Below the pieces are notes generated by a model. That model was not told the DNA's origin, did not search any database, and was given only the letters and a program-made list of their open reading frames with translations. A stretch of 64,000 bases of DNA from Blasia pusilla (Eukaryota > Marchantiophyta > Marchantiopsida > Blasiales), in NCBI GenBank assembly GCA_050084515.1, contig CM114272.1, positions 28,396,001 to 28,460,000 on the forward strand, given 5' to 3'. The position numbers were made by a program, and so were the translations under genes. This document shows positions 20,503-32,622 of the stretch, in pieces (positions within the stretch are counted from its first letter, which is position 1; every line of letters begins with the position of its first letter).

Positions 20503-20511
20503 CTATTTATA
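20503..20511 (-). promoter_or_regulatory. TATA box of the MULE minus-strand gene
   Basis: The minus strand reads TATAAATAG, about 270 bp upstream of the ATG at 20230. Confidence 0.65.
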
Positions 20512-20600
20512 CTTTTCTAGCCGTTGGGCTGACCGTTGGGTCCCGTCGTCCTTTCGATGGCGACGTGCCGGATGTTACGGAAGTCCGGACGTGAAAAATC

Positions 20601-21093
20601 GCAACCCGTCGGAGTCCGACAGGTTGCGCGACTCCGCCATCCTGGTATGCGCCGCCCGCGTGCGCTGAGCAACCCGTCGGAGACCGACAGGTTGAGCGCC
20701 TCCGTCGTCTTCGGAAAACAACGCGAGGTACCCGCGCAACCCGTCAGAGCCCGACATGTTGCGCGCCTCCGCCGTGTTTGGGACGGGAACGGGACGTATC
20801 TTGTGCAATCCGTCGGAGACCGTTGGGTTACACGCTTCCCTCATCAAGGGTTAGGAATGAGGGCTTCCCGTGCAAGTCGTCGATGGTGGTCGCACCACAA
20901 GCGAGGCCCTTGCGCAACCCGTTGGAGGGCGACGGGTTGCATGCCTCTCCGTCTTTGGGCTAAAAGGCGAGGCACCCACGGAGCTCATCGGGAACAAACG
21001 GTTTGCACACCTCCGGCATCTTCGGGCAAGAAGGATCGGTATCCGAGCAATGTTTAGCAGAAGCGTGCAACCCGTCCGATGCCGACGGGTTGC
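20601..21093. repeat. Palindrome array C (6-7 copies) in the divergent promoter
   Basis: Copies start at 20601, 20669, 20736, 20805, 20914 and 21067, with a worn copy near 20870. The first four are 67-69 bp apart. All lie between the two outward-facing TATA boxes (20503-20511 minus and 21295-21303 plus). Confidence 0.93.
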
Positions 21094-21294
21094 GAGCCGG
21101 TTAGCCGGGTAATTTCGAGTTACCAGGACTCGACGGGTTCCAAGTGTGATCGCAACCTCTCGCTTCCCAAATCCGGTAACATATTGCAACAAAATTGAAT
21201 GTGTTCTGAAGGTGGATCCATTGTGTCGCACAATGTCACCCACCGAATTCATCTTGTCAGTAAAAATCTGTCAGGAGTATTTGTTTCCTATTCA

Positions 21295-21303
21295 CTATAA
21301 ATT
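21295..21303 (+). promoter_or_regulatory. TATA box of the MULE transposase gene
   Basis: CTATAAATT lies about 50 bp upstream of the ATG at 21354, in a short AT-rich window. Confidence 0.6.
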
Positions 21304-21353
21304 AAATATTCTCATTCTCATTCTCAGTCTCCTCCCATTGGAATCTTCTTGGA

Positions 21354-24300
21354 ATGGATAATTATGTTAAGCTCACTTGTGGCTGTCATCTGGCGGCCCT
21401 TCCTCAATCGGAAATCATTTGACCCCAAGCTCGTAAGTCTTTCATAGCAGTGGATGAAAATTTTCTGTCTGTTCGATTTCTTCTTCAAATTGGAACCATC
21501 TTTGTATCCAAAGATGTTAGGGTGGACGGTACGGAAGACATAATAGGTGAGACGGTCCAGCCAGTGACCTCAGACCGTAAAGTATGGAATCTCCTACCTC
21601 TACCAAATGGTCAATACAGAGTTAACGGCCTGCCCTTGAATTCGTCTGTTTCCCAAGTAGACGGTCTAGAATTTCCTAGTGCTGCGAGCTCTACGTTTGC
21701 AACTCCAAGCTCTGCAGATCCGGCTTCGACTCCAACTTCGCACGCTCGTAACAATGTTGTTTTTCCAGAAGAGATTCCGGATGTTATCAACCTTAGTGGA
21801 TCTGTTGGGCACCAATCGGGCCCTCTGTCCACCTACTCGTTCCTCTTGCGAGTATCAGCCAATAGTTTGCTTTCGTCTCTGCCCTTGAAAATGTTCAAGC
21901 ACATTCTTGTCGATGAGCTGCCGCCCACGTACGATGGTAATTGCATTTTTGAGTTGCCTCCACTTGCTGCTCCTGCTCAAAAGAAGGATGGAGGACGCCT
22001 GAAGGGTTTGGACAGAAAGTCTGATTGTCATCGATGGTGCAGGCTTAAACGGACCAGTGCTTCAATTCCAGATGGTCCTTGGATTATCTCCCGCCGCCAA
22101 TGCGTGGGAGCCTTGGAGTGTAGAAGTCCAGCATGCCCATATCTAGAGCGCAACGGGCGAGTCAATACGTCGCAATTCCCTCCCAAGAATGCAGAACCTC
22201 CATACGAGGTCGGTGCCACCATACCGCCGGGAGGCCATCGATGTCCTCATTGTCAGGCATCGCCCTTCTGCGTTGGAGCGTGTCTTGCATACATATTTTT
22301 CATTGTCCACGAGTTGGGCTCCACGTCAGAGTATACAAGGTTGGCTGTCCATGTTGGCCCCCACACTTATCCTGTGACCGATGCAATTCAAAGACACATC
22401 AAGGAGGATGTGGCAAAGAAAGTAGCCGAGGTCTATAGAAACTCTCCAGGTTCAAAGCCCGGAGTGATCAAGCTCACAACGGCATCACAAATTTGTGAAC
22501 AATTGCTTGGAATCCCTGGACAGGGCGAGATCACGGCGGTTGAGGAGAAACAACTCTGGGAAAATCTCGCATTTCTCGCTGATCCTGAATGCTTCCGGAA
22601 TTTCTTTGCGTCGATCGAGTTCGGATGGAAAGACGGCCGAAATGGATGCCATCGCCAGAATCAAGGCCAACTCCAGATTTCCATTCATTCAGAGAAGGCA
22701 ATTCATGGGCCAAGGAGGCAAGGGATCCAGGGCCTATGTCTTCAAAATGTCAACCACAGGTCCGTCGAGTGGCCTCGATCTTATAGATCGAATGAGGGAA
22801 GGGGAAGATCTTTACGGGAGCTGGGTAAGCTTTGATATTTGCTACAGAGTGCTGAACGGATGGTTGACGATGGGTGCTCACGTTTATGACCATGTGGAGA
22901 AGGGACTCAAAACTATATTTGTCTGTGAAGTAAAAGCGTAAGACGTTGGCGGTTTGAAGATGTCTTTGGTTACTCTTTTTGGAGGTGGTGAAGGAAAACA
23001 AAGGCCACCTCCAGGAAATTTATGGGTTCATGGCGGACAATGCACAACCTGGGTGGATTGCTATCCAGGAAGTGTTCTGGGGTGGAGAGGTTCAACCGGA
23101 GAGGGAAAGGTCGGATGCTTTCCATTGGCAAGAGTCTGTGACCCGGTACACCAAATCTTGCATCAAGGAGAATAATAAGAGGAGAGCATGTCACTCTACT
23201 CCAACGCCTGCAAGGACAAAGAAACCTTGAAGCGAGGCCATGGAATGCCAGGGAAGAACTTCATGGGTGGTGGAGGAAGCATGGGATTGAGGAAAGTACA
23301 AAGAGTTGTGCTCTTGGTTGAGTTGGTGGATCGACGTATGAGACAATGGGGAAACTTCATGCGGCAGGTGAGTTCACTATTTTGTCTTGTCAAGCTCATG
23401 CTGAGAATTGTTTGTAAAGTTGTAGCTCAGGATGAGAAGCGTGGGAATCATATGGATTTCAAACCCAAGAAACCAAGCAAGTCGTTCGGATGCGACGGGT
23501 TGCCGAGTGTGCAACCCGGACGGAAACCGACGGGTTGCCGAGTGTGCAACCCGGCGAAACCGACGGGTTGCCCAAAGGGTGCAACCGGCGGAAACCGACG
23601 GGTTGCATCAGATGTTTGGTGTCGTCAGTGTGCACCCGCCGGGACCCGACGGGTTGCACACTGGGGACGGGTTGCGACTCGCAACACGCCGGGACCCGAC
23701 GGGTCGCAGAGTTGTTCATGGGATGCCTCGGGCCTGCAACCCGCCTGGTTCCGACAGTTGCTTATTTCTTTGACTCTTGGGTTATTTTCATTCCCTTCTA
23801 ACATTGCCGTCGTTTGCGAGGATTGAACGTTCATGAAAATGCCTCTGCCCCAACACAAGTGGAGCGAAAGTGTTCATTCCTCTTTGAGGTCGTCACAAGC
23901 ATGCCAACGAATTTCACTTGTGGAGGCATGCCAACAAGACCAGCAAGAGCAATGCTCTGATCTGCGACATCCCATATCTTTCTCACAAAAGGCATAACAA
24001 AAGGAAAAGGGCCGTCGATCTACGAGCTCTATATCGTATGGCGGTTGTGAGAATCGGTGATGAAAAATTGTATGTCGAAGCCTTCAACCGGTCGCGTAGC
24101 TGGAACTCCACTCGAGCAAGACGCGTACACATTGGTGGGGATATTCGTGGGCGGGTTTCAAGACGCCCCATACAGATGGTGGTAGAGCGATCCGAACGAG
24201 ACTCGTGGAGACCAGATAAGTATCTTGACTTGAGCGGTGAAGAGGCAAAGATCGAGGAACAAATCCGGTGATTGATTTGGATGAGGAAATTACACCGCCA

Positions 24301-25318
24301 GGTATTCGGGGACCCCAGACCCGTCCCAAATCTGTGATGGAGTTACTTCTCCAAAATCAGTGAATGTTTTATTTCAAAAGGCCTCCGTTGCTGGAAGTTC
24401 GCAACATCCTGTCACTGGGGTGGTTCAACAATATGGGATTTCGGTAATGGAGGTGGATTGCAACCTTAAATGGTGGCATATATCTCGGAGCAACCTAGGA
24501 CGTGGACCCTGCGGCAGGCGGGATCGATGGCATTAGGAGAGCATGCGGCACTTTCCTAAATAAGAACTGAACAAGGACTGGACGACCACTGCCTGGGTTT
24601 TGGGGACTCAAAACCTTTGATCATTTCACGAGGACCGGGGATCAATTGAAGTACTTCTTCTACCCAAATGAATCTTGCGCTTTTCAAAAGTCTTATCCGG
24701 CTGCCATTGGAGCTCGGGAATATCCCCACGATTTGGCCCATCGCCGCAGGCACTAACTGCACTCAAGACGAAGTGGACAATCTTACAAGTGTCGGTTTCA
24801 GACTCGTAGACGGGGGAAGTTTGGAGCATGTTTTCATTACAGAGACCTTCGCATTTCGTATTCAACCCAAGATTGATGTCAACGTGTACCCGGAGAAGGT
24901 GGATGATCTCAATCCATTATTTCTGTTTGAGTCTAGAAATGGGGTGAAGAGAAACAGAATGTGCAGGCCAACGGTGGAGAGAGCAAAGCGAATTGCATCA
25001 GCTTGGGAGGCAAAAATGGAGATCATTGCCACGAAAGATGTCTTGAGTGGCAATGGAATAGGAAGGATGTATTGGGTCAGGAACAACACTGTAAATTCAA
25101 GTGTCACAGGGATGTATGTGGTGCACATCTGTTGCTTTCCCACATGTTCATGTGATGACTTTGTCCAAAGAGAGACAAGTGGCAAAAGGTATTTCCCTTG
25201 TAAGCACATGTACTATGTGTTGCTGGTAGTTTTAAGAGAGTCGGAGGTAGGAGTAGGAATCCACCAACCAATTCTGTCCCTCAAAGAAGTGCGAAGTATT
25301 TTAAACAAACCACTTTGA
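21354..25318 (+). pseudogene. MULE (MuDR-type) transposase with SWIM zinc finger
   Basis: Starting at ATG 21354 (MDNYVKLTCGCHLAALPQ), the frame meets a TGA at 21420 and goes on to about 22630. It holds a Cys-rich module (CVGALECRSPACPYLERNG, then HRCPHCQASPFC). After a frameshift come the catalytic blocks: WVSFDICYRVLNGWLTMGAH with the first Asp, VVKENKGHLQEIYGFMADNA with the second Asp, and SDAFHWQESVTRY in place of the usual CxxH block. A TAA breaks VCEVKA-DVGG. A donor GTGAGT at 23369 starts a probable intron. The last exon (24668-25318) has the SWIM finger PTCSCDDFVQRETSGKRYFP followed by CKH (CxC...CxH) at 25139-25209. The enzyme would cut and paste MULE ends in the nucleus. Confidence 0.85.
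23369..24540 (+). other. Probable intron of the MULE transposase gene with palindrome array D
   Basis: The segment begins at the donor GGCAG|GTGAGT and contains no transposase-like frame until the SWIM exon region. Palindromes start at 23478, 23511, 23546, 23581, 23632, 23681 and 23735, the first four only 33-35 bp apart, so the spacers are 6-10 bp. Here the left arm often reads CCGG or CCGCC in place of CCGTC. The acceptor is not fixed. Confidence 0.6.
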
Positions 25319-25496
25319 GGATGCAAAATGAGGTTTTAGATTGTACTTTTATTTTTCCTCAACCTTCACTTTGAGCTTGAACTCTATTCAGCCCGGGGCA
25401 AATGATAGATTTTTTCCAGACCTTGGATGGAAAAAGTGATTGGTTCCACACTTATGATTCCACTGATTTTTCAGTTTTCTAAATTTTGTGCAATTT

Positions 25497-25523
25497 GCAA
25501 CTCGTCGGACTCACAGGGGTTGC
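25497..25523. repeat. Single palindrome copy 3' of the transposase gene
   Basis: GCAACTCGTCGG is followed by a weaker right arm (ACAGGGGTTGC). It is the copy nearest the MULE right end. Confidence 0.8.
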
Positions 25524-25735
25524 CAAAATATGGAAGAGGAAAAAAAAATTGTGGGATTGTTTAATAAATGAACAAAAAAGTGCAAAAAAATTCACACAAA
25601 AAGTTTCCTCTCTTCAACCCAACGGAAACTCTCTTCAAAAAAAAGTATCTATTTCGGTTGAAGGTAGTTTCCTCTCTCCTCCCTCCTCTCTCCTCTCTCC
25701 TCTCTTCCTCTCTTCCTCTCCTCTTACCGCACCTC

Positions 25736-26815
25736 CCCATGGGGGTGGGATGTTCATGGATGATTGAGCTCCATTGGTCCATGGTGGCTGAAATTGACTT
25801 CCATAACCCATCGGTGATTGCATCATCATTGGTACCCACCACGGCATCTGGCTCTATGCCCATGGGGGTGGATGAGGGGGATATGCTTGCGAAGGCATTA
25901 TGGGTTGTGATGGAGTTCCATCCATGGGCTGCACATGCAAGTAAATGGGTGAATTAACTAAACTAGAGACCATTTGATGAGCAAAGATTAGTGAAGTCAT
26001 AATGACAGGCTTCTACCACTCAATTTATTACATACCAATCATACATATAGAGATAGTTGAATATTCCTCCATGTCTACAATTATATTATCGCATCGTTTG
26101 TATTGGTCGAATTTCGTACACTTCCCTGTTTGGATGGTTCGATTGGACGCTCCTTTGCTTGAGGCTATTCAAAACAGACATCTCATTGTGAGTGAACACG
26201 GTAGTCATAATTCTGAAATCTGAAGAGAGTAGCAAAACAACAAGATGTGAAGAGAAAGTACCCTCCCATCCTCCAGCCACAAGTCGTCTTCCTCTTCAGT
26301 CCCCAAGAAGTCCATCTCAAGGAGTGGATTATAATAGGGGTCTTTGGAATCACTATCTGAACAATCTTTTCGAATCTTCTCGGGGATTACACTTTGGTTA
26401 GTGGTCTTCTCCTCCAACCGTAAGCTGCATCTTTGTGGAAGGGAAGGATTCCAAAATGGCAAACGCTCCTTCACAAACAATGGAGCAACAAACCTTCAAA
26501 ATATGATCATACAAATTCTTTCATATTTCCTAATGTACAACCACTACATGAACATGATACACTTGACCAAATAAAGCAAAAGAAAAAGATTATCCAAGAT
26601 CATACTTACCAATCCTTCAACCCACCTAACAACTCCGCCTCTTTGGCCTTTCTCTCTTTCACTCTAGGATTCCTTTCTTCTTCGTATGGATTAGGACTTT
26701 GTTGAACATTATCTATACCATCCCAAGATGAACTCTGATTGGATTCCACGTTCTCTTCAGTCATATCAGGTACACCGTTCCAAGCGCCTCCCTCCCTCCC
26801 CTCTGTAGACGACAA
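25736..26815 (-). CDS. CACTA TNP1-like gene, 5' exons
   Basis: Minus-strand exons read in order: 26606-26810 (NQSSSWDGIDNVQQSPNPYE to KEAELLGGLKDW, then the donor GTAAGT), 26230-26475 (after TTTGTGAAG: ERLPFWNPSLPQRCSLRLEE to MDFLGTEEEDDLWLEDG), and 25736-25850 (MPWWVPMMMQSPMGYGSQFQ to PPPWG). The Pro/Met/Gln-rich exon is cut by the MULE inside PPPWG, immediately before the donor now at 13617-13630. The protein would bind CACTA subterminal motifs if it is a TNP1/TNPA type; the assignment rests on position and composition. Confidence 0.5.
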
Positions 26816-26997
26816 GTTAGCAAGAATAACACCTAACTTTACGGAAATTCGAGAGTTCTACTTGTTAACGTAGAGTTTAATTCCATTATGCCCAACAACA
26901 CCAGAATTCACTTACATTATTGCAACAAAAGTCAATTATTTGAATCATACCAAAAAAAACACAATGATGAGTACCAAAGAAACAACTATGAATTAAT

Positions 26998-29900
26998 CTA
27001 ATCTGATTCTGAGTTATTAGAGTCTGAATCAACATCTTCTATCATATCGCATACATGGATTATTGGCACATGTTGCACATCCACTCTAGCAGTTTCCATC
27101 TCTGCATCACTTAGGACTCTAGCTCCTAAGGTACTTGCATCTAGTAGATTCCCTGGTTCCATGCATGTGGCATGGAAGGTGGGCAAAACATTACAAGCTC
27201 CATCTAGCGACTCTAAGTCATCAAAATAAACTCTCCGAGCTCTAGCTTCCTTCCTCATCACCACTTTCCATCCTCCACCCTCATCGGCATCTCCATAAAA
27301 CACTTGTTGCACTTGTGATGGGAAAACAAATGGTCAAATGACCTCAAGTTGGCCAATAGAAAACCCCCCTTATCTAATTTCATGGATCCTACTCTTGAAT
27401 CCCAATATGCTTTAACCCACCGCCCTCGCATTAGTATTATAGGTTGTTCTACAACCCCATAATCAAGTAAGAGAATATCAACCAACACCCCAACATATGA
27501 GTATAAAATTATGGTTGGAACTTTTTTCATCAACAAATACTGCACCTATTCCACTATCATAAGTGGAGAAGGGTGTCGCACCACTTGGCCCTTCTACCCT
27601 GAAGTGGTTTCCGTAGGCCTTCATACTCTTGAATGACAATGCCCTACTATTAGGAGGTATAGCTAACGATAGTAGGTGAGCATCAGGATCTTTTGAGTTG
27701 TCAATTGCATCCTGTGTAATGGCAAGGCAAATCCACTTTTCAAAAGGAATGTCTCTCGAACATGACTGATATTTCCTGTTCAATAACAATGTTAATGGTA
27801 TTAGTACATTCTTTTGTATTTAATATGTTAATACCAAAATAATATACACTTTGAGAGTCCGAACCGTAATTCACATGACTATAACCTTGAAAAGCATATA
27901 TTGGAGAGTTTTACCTTTGCCAATCAACCATGATCTCTGTATTATGCAACACATAATGATATGCTAAGTTGATCATTTCTCGCGAAAGTCAAACTGGAGT
28001 GCCCGCACCTTCTAGCTCCTCACCAACGACCCCCTCTTCCTCTCCATCATCCCACACTCGCGTCCGCACGTCTTCAAACCTTTTCATATACTCAGTCACA
28101 AACCCTAATGCCTCGTCCTTCACATACCCTTCTGCGATACACCCCTCTGGTCTAGCTTTAGACCGTATATATTTCTTCATGTACCCCATATATCGCTCCA
28201 TTGGATATATCTATCGACATGCTATTGGCTCACACATGTCCAATTCTTTTACGACATGAATCAAAAATGTGTCATAACATCGAAGAAAGATGGAGGGAAA
28301 TGCATTTCAAATAGACAAAGGGTTATGGCAGTCTCTTCGAAGAGTTTGTCAAATAAAGCTGGATCATATACCTTTGTACACACCATTCTAAAAATGCCGG
28401 ATAATCTAATAACCACCATTCTCACGTGGTCCTTCAGAAGACCACGGATGCAATAAGGACTTGCTGAATGAAGACATGGTAATCATGTGATTTCATATTG
28501 CCCAATTTTTTATTAACCACATGCTTGGAGAGTTCTCCACAATATCTAGATGGCACTTTCAAGTTTTGAATCCTCGAAAGGAAAGTGTTCAAGTCACGGG
28601 GAGATAGACAATAATCGGAAATTGGTTTAAACAAAACTTGGGGTTTACTAGGATGGGGTTGCAACCACAAATGGGATCGAATCCCACGGGCCTCCAGATC
28701 TCTCCTTACTTTCACAGTATCTTTCACTCCAAATAAGGTGTTGACTAGATTCTCAATGATATTCTTCTCAACGTGCATTACATCTAACGTATGGCGTATA
28801 AGCAAATTCTGATTGTATCGTCAAGGAAGCATGGACATCTCACAACTTCAACATGATAGCTAATATCCACAATCAAATCAAACAAAAGCTATCCTCCTCT
28901 ATAGCCACTATTTCATAACATAAAGAATGGATAATATAGAGAAGAAGCAGGATACTGGCCAATATGGCAACGAATATAGTATGCTCAGCCTTTTCACCCC
29001 AGTTCTCTTGTAGGGATCAGTAGGGCCGTCTTCTCGACCCCCACTCTCATCATATGCATGTTTTTCATTTGCCCATCCAATAATCTCTCTGGAAAGTAGT
29101 CTAGGCACGCGTGGTCTAAGTTCTGCACTCCCGTTGAAGTGAGATCCATACCTGCGGGTCCTCCATGGATGGCTCAATGGGAGATATCGACGATGACAAC
29201 CGTATATGGGCTTGCCACAAGACTTTGAAAAAACAGAATCCACTCGAGGCCCGCATATAGTACATCCTAGTTTTCCACCATGGCTCGCCCAACTCTGATT
29301 CCGTATGCCGGGTAATCATTTATTGTCCATAGTAAGGTAGCCCTGAACATGAAGCTCCAACTTCCGCCTACCTTCCGGACATCATGAAATTGAACCCCTT
29401 TCCACATTTCTTGGAACTCTTCCACTAGAGGAAGCAAGTATGTGTCTATGTTTTTCCCATTTACACTCTCCTTTCCTGGTATGATCAAAGAGAGCATCAC
29501 AAAGAATTTTTTTGTCTGGAGCCAGGGAGGCAAGTTATAATTAACAAGAAGCACTGAGCCATGTTGACCACGAACTCGACTTGTCTGAAAATGGATTCAC
29601 TCCGTCCAAAGCTAGCCCAAACCTGCAATTCCTCTTCTCCTCGGCAAAGTCCGGATATAAGTTGTCCATGTGGCGCCATGCCTTGCAATCAGCTGTATAT
29701 CTTACTAAGCCATCCTTGTTGTGATTCAAGGGGGCCCAAGTTAACAATTCAGACAACGTCTTGCATCTAAACATACGTCTCATCCGAGGTATGACACGAA
29801 AATGCCTTAATACCTTACATGGTACCAACGTTCTACCCACTTTCCAGAACCTTGGTTTCCCACATAATGGACAGATCTCAACTTCAGCCAAATCACCCCG

Positions 29901-30838
29901 GAATAAAACACATCCAGCTGGACACGCATGGATACTGTTGTAACCTAAGCCTAGTTTACCAATGAGTTTTTTTGCTACATAATAACTCGGTGGCACCAAG
30001 TTCCCTGCTGGTAGGACCAACTTACAAAGGAGTTTCAGAAATTCGTCAATAGCTACATTTGGGATGCCATGGGTGGTTTGAATGTTGAATAGTAACATGA
30101 AAAAAGCCAAAACAGATGTTTTTGCTGTAGGGAACAAGGGTTTGCAAGCTTCAGCAAGCACCTCATATTCATCTCCATGATTGAATAGTGGTTCTTCGTT
30201 TGATATTCCCGGTTCTGGTAATTCATCAGATGGGAGAGATGTCTCTTCAGTTTCATCCTCGTGTATATGGTCGTCTTTCTGGAAAATATCATTGAGCATT
30301 TTATGAACGTCAATATGCTATGGAAGATCTCTCCCTTCCATCCACATGGAAGGGAGAGATCTATATATGCCATGGAAGATCTCTCCCTTCCATCCACATG
30401 GAAGGTGGGGGCTGACTCCATTGTCTTATCCTCTTGGCTTCTTTTTTCAGCAAGATCATCCATAAGCCACTCCTCATCTGAAGAGTCCCATCCATCCCCG
30501 GATTTCGGCACTCAACAAAGCACCGAGCGTCCATTTTTTCTCAAATGTGCTTCCACTTTGCCGATGGACAACGTAGACCCACCCTTACAGTCATTGCACA
30601 GACACCGCAATCTTTTACAGCCCAGTACACTACCTCGTGTGCTTTCCCGTTGCCACAACTTGGAATCATGTGCCTTTACTCTAACTGGGTGGTTCAAATC
30701 CATTCTAAGGGATTGGAAGTGGATTCCATAAGCGTGAATCTGAAACATTCCAAACACATCCAAAACCATGACATCTTGCCTCAATAACGAATTCCATAAA
30801 CCACGGCTGGACGAGCTATCATCTGAATGCATACCCAC
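26998..30838 (-). pseudogene. CACTA TNP2-type transposase
   Basis: Domains in order on the minus strand: a Transpos_assoc-like zinc segment (30512-30838; LRCLCNDCKGG...VEAHLRKNG); the Transposase_21/TNP2 core (29541-30299; HACPAGCVLFRGDLAE, CPLCGKPRFWKVG, HFRVIPRMRRMFRCKTLSEL, GLVRYTADCKAWRHMDNLYP, GLALDGVNPFS); 29267-29554 (LLVNYNLPPWLQTKKFFVML, LWTINDYPAYG); 28434-28805 (HTLDVMHVEKNIIENLVNTL); a DUF4218-type region (27989-28440; YPMERYMGYMKKYIRSKARP); and a DUF4216-type C-terminus (26998-27560), ending DSDSNNSESD. Introns separate the last parts. Frameshifts at about 29.55, 29.27, 28.43 and 30.3 kb break the core, so this copy is not autonomous. Confidence 0.93.
30320..30412. repeat. 52-bp tandem duplication of a palindrome inside TNP2
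   Basis: The sequence ATGGAAGATCTCTCCCTTCC occurs at 30320 and again at 30372. The first copy contains AGATCTCTCCCTTCCAT, four bases, then its perfect 17-bp reverse complement. The duplication lies between two conserved TNP2 parts and coincides with a frame change. Confidence 0.9.
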
Positions 30839-31431
30839 GTGAAGTCAAGACAAGTATGATAAGGCACGTAAACCAGGTTCTTATCTCGATGGAGATCTCA
30901 TCATCACTAACAATCCTCACCGATGCGGTCCAATGCTTCCAATGACATTCCTGAATAACAAGTGTAACACACCCAACCTTTAGATAATGACTCAATCCTT
31001 TCATATGTACACTTCATCATGGCCCTGGTCTAATAAATGTTTTCCGCGAAGATTTAGACAAACAAACTATAAAGCTAATCTGCTATGAGTGACCATAGTA
31101 TTTTACCTTACACTCACATCAAATCAACGATCAGTCAGTAGGAAAATCAGTAAGTCAAGAGGAAAAGAAACGCAAGAGGAGTGAGGAACACATCAGAAAG
31201 CTGAAGCTTCTTGTCAACTTAGTTCTAGAATTTGGAGCGAGCAATCATTGAGAAGTAGAGGTTAGAGATACAGACGCGCATTCAGGAGTCAATATCTGGT
31301 CTCAATATGTCTCTATGCAATTTAAAGTAATTCCTAGCATCTCCTTTATGACTATGTAATGCAGCAAATGCAAGTATGTACTTTTAGGGAAACCGATGTG
31401 ATGCACAAGCTTACCGTAAGGTTCTCTGCAG
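30839..31431. other. Non-coding segment upstream of TNP2
   Basis: This should hold the TNP2 promoter and 5'UTR on the minus strand. I see no clear TATA box and no gene. A TGTAACACACCC at about 30962 looks like a plant LTR start but has no partner. Confidence 0.4.
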
Positions 31432-31569
31432 ATTGTTGCAGAGGAGATGCCGTCAAGTGTGGCTGCAGAGAAGAAGTGGACATACATGGAGGCGATGAAA
31501 AAGGCATTGTCCAGAAAACAAGAACTTCCTAAACCTACTCTTGATACTAAAAAATTAGCGGCCAAATGA
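31432..31569 (+). pseudogene. Possible captured host-gene terminal exon
   Basis: On the plus strand, an acceptor-like TTCTCTGCAG is followed by 45 codons to a TGA: IVAEEMPSSVAAEKKWTYME, then KALSRKQELPKPTLDTKKLA. It is opposite in strand to the CACTA genes and lies between them and the element end, where CACTA elements often carry captured host fragments. I do not recognise the source gene, and no upstream exon could be joined with confidence. Confidence 0.35.
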
Positions 31570-32490
31570 GGCACTCTGGTGCTTGTAGGTAACCAATACC
31601 ATCAGATGATGTCTTGTCTTCTAACAGGGAAGGTACTCATCCTTCTGAGTACTTCAGAATTCTTCCAGCCCAATCTTTCTACAGAGGGGTAAGATTCTCC
31701 TATAATCAGGTGTAAGAGCATCAAACTTGCTATTTTTTCAAGTGAATTTTGTGGCTATTTGCAGTTGCATTTGATATTCCTACTACTCATGTGAAGCCAA
31801 GTCAAGTGTGTGTTTTGCTTGCTTCTCTGTGCATCCTGCATTATTTAGCCCCTTAATCACAAGCAATCTGATCAAGAGGAGGAGCTGGTGCACTGCAATA
31901 CCAGGAACTCTCCTCAATGCTGGCAGTCTAATGCATACAATTCTTTCTTTTAGGCGACAGAGAAGAGAATTACACAATTAAATATACACTTGCTATGTGA
32001 TCAAGTAGCGAGGGAATATTTTTCTTGTTATAAGCCTACATCAAGCTAACTTAGGTGCTAAACTTTTACTATGCAGTGCCTCTTTCCTGTGTTCGGGCCA
32101 ATTGCTGATAAGCACCATGGCCACAGGAATGTGGACGTACCAGTACTGTGAATATGGCAACATATCAGCAAAGAGCCACTTTGTTTCAATGCAGTCAGCC
32201 AATTATCTCACTCCTTCAGTCTAGAAATGGGTCCGCATATGAGAATAAAGATGGCAACATGTTCAGAATTTCTCCATCGTGTAATATTGATGGCCTCTGT
32301 GGGATGTGGTTTACCATGGTTCCGAAGATGACTCGACTTAATCAGATGCCTTTGAACTATGTTGTTGGGATGATTTCTACCTGCCTTCAGCAAATATTCA
32401 GGGGCAATTATGTCCTTCGTTAACTTTCAGCATTCAGTCGGATATTTTCCGGGTCGGTTGGAATATTGCATAATTTCAAGTCATAGTCGG
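31570..32490. other. Non-coding segment, possible 3'UTR of the captured fragment
   Basis: The sequence is of average composition with no conserved frame. Short frames here (for example 32148-32423) have no recognisable motif. Confidence 0.4.

Positions 32491-32622
<132 letters not shown>

Larger units (their letters stand above)
13636..25735. mobile_element. Mutator-like element (MULE) with transposase and a possible methyltransferase gene
   Basis: The element is about 12.1 kb. The ends are imperfect inverted repeats rich in purines: the left end has GTAAGAGAGGAGAGGAAGAG at 13672-13691, and the right end has the reverse complement of a similar GA-rich run (about 25685-25727). The target duplication is CCCATGGGG(G). 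Inside are a plus-strand transposase with a SWIM zinc finger (21354-25318), a divergent minus-strand gene (20230-15431) and about 33 copies of a GC-rich palindrome found nowhere else in the window. Both genes carry stops, so this copy is non-autonomous. Its insertion breaks the TNP1-like exon just before a splice donor. Confidence 0.85.

Noticed and set aside
30962-30985. LTR start TGTAACACACCC here and TGTAACACACCT near 53283
   Set aside because: No second LTR, primer site, purine tract or pol nearby; the match is 11 bp only.
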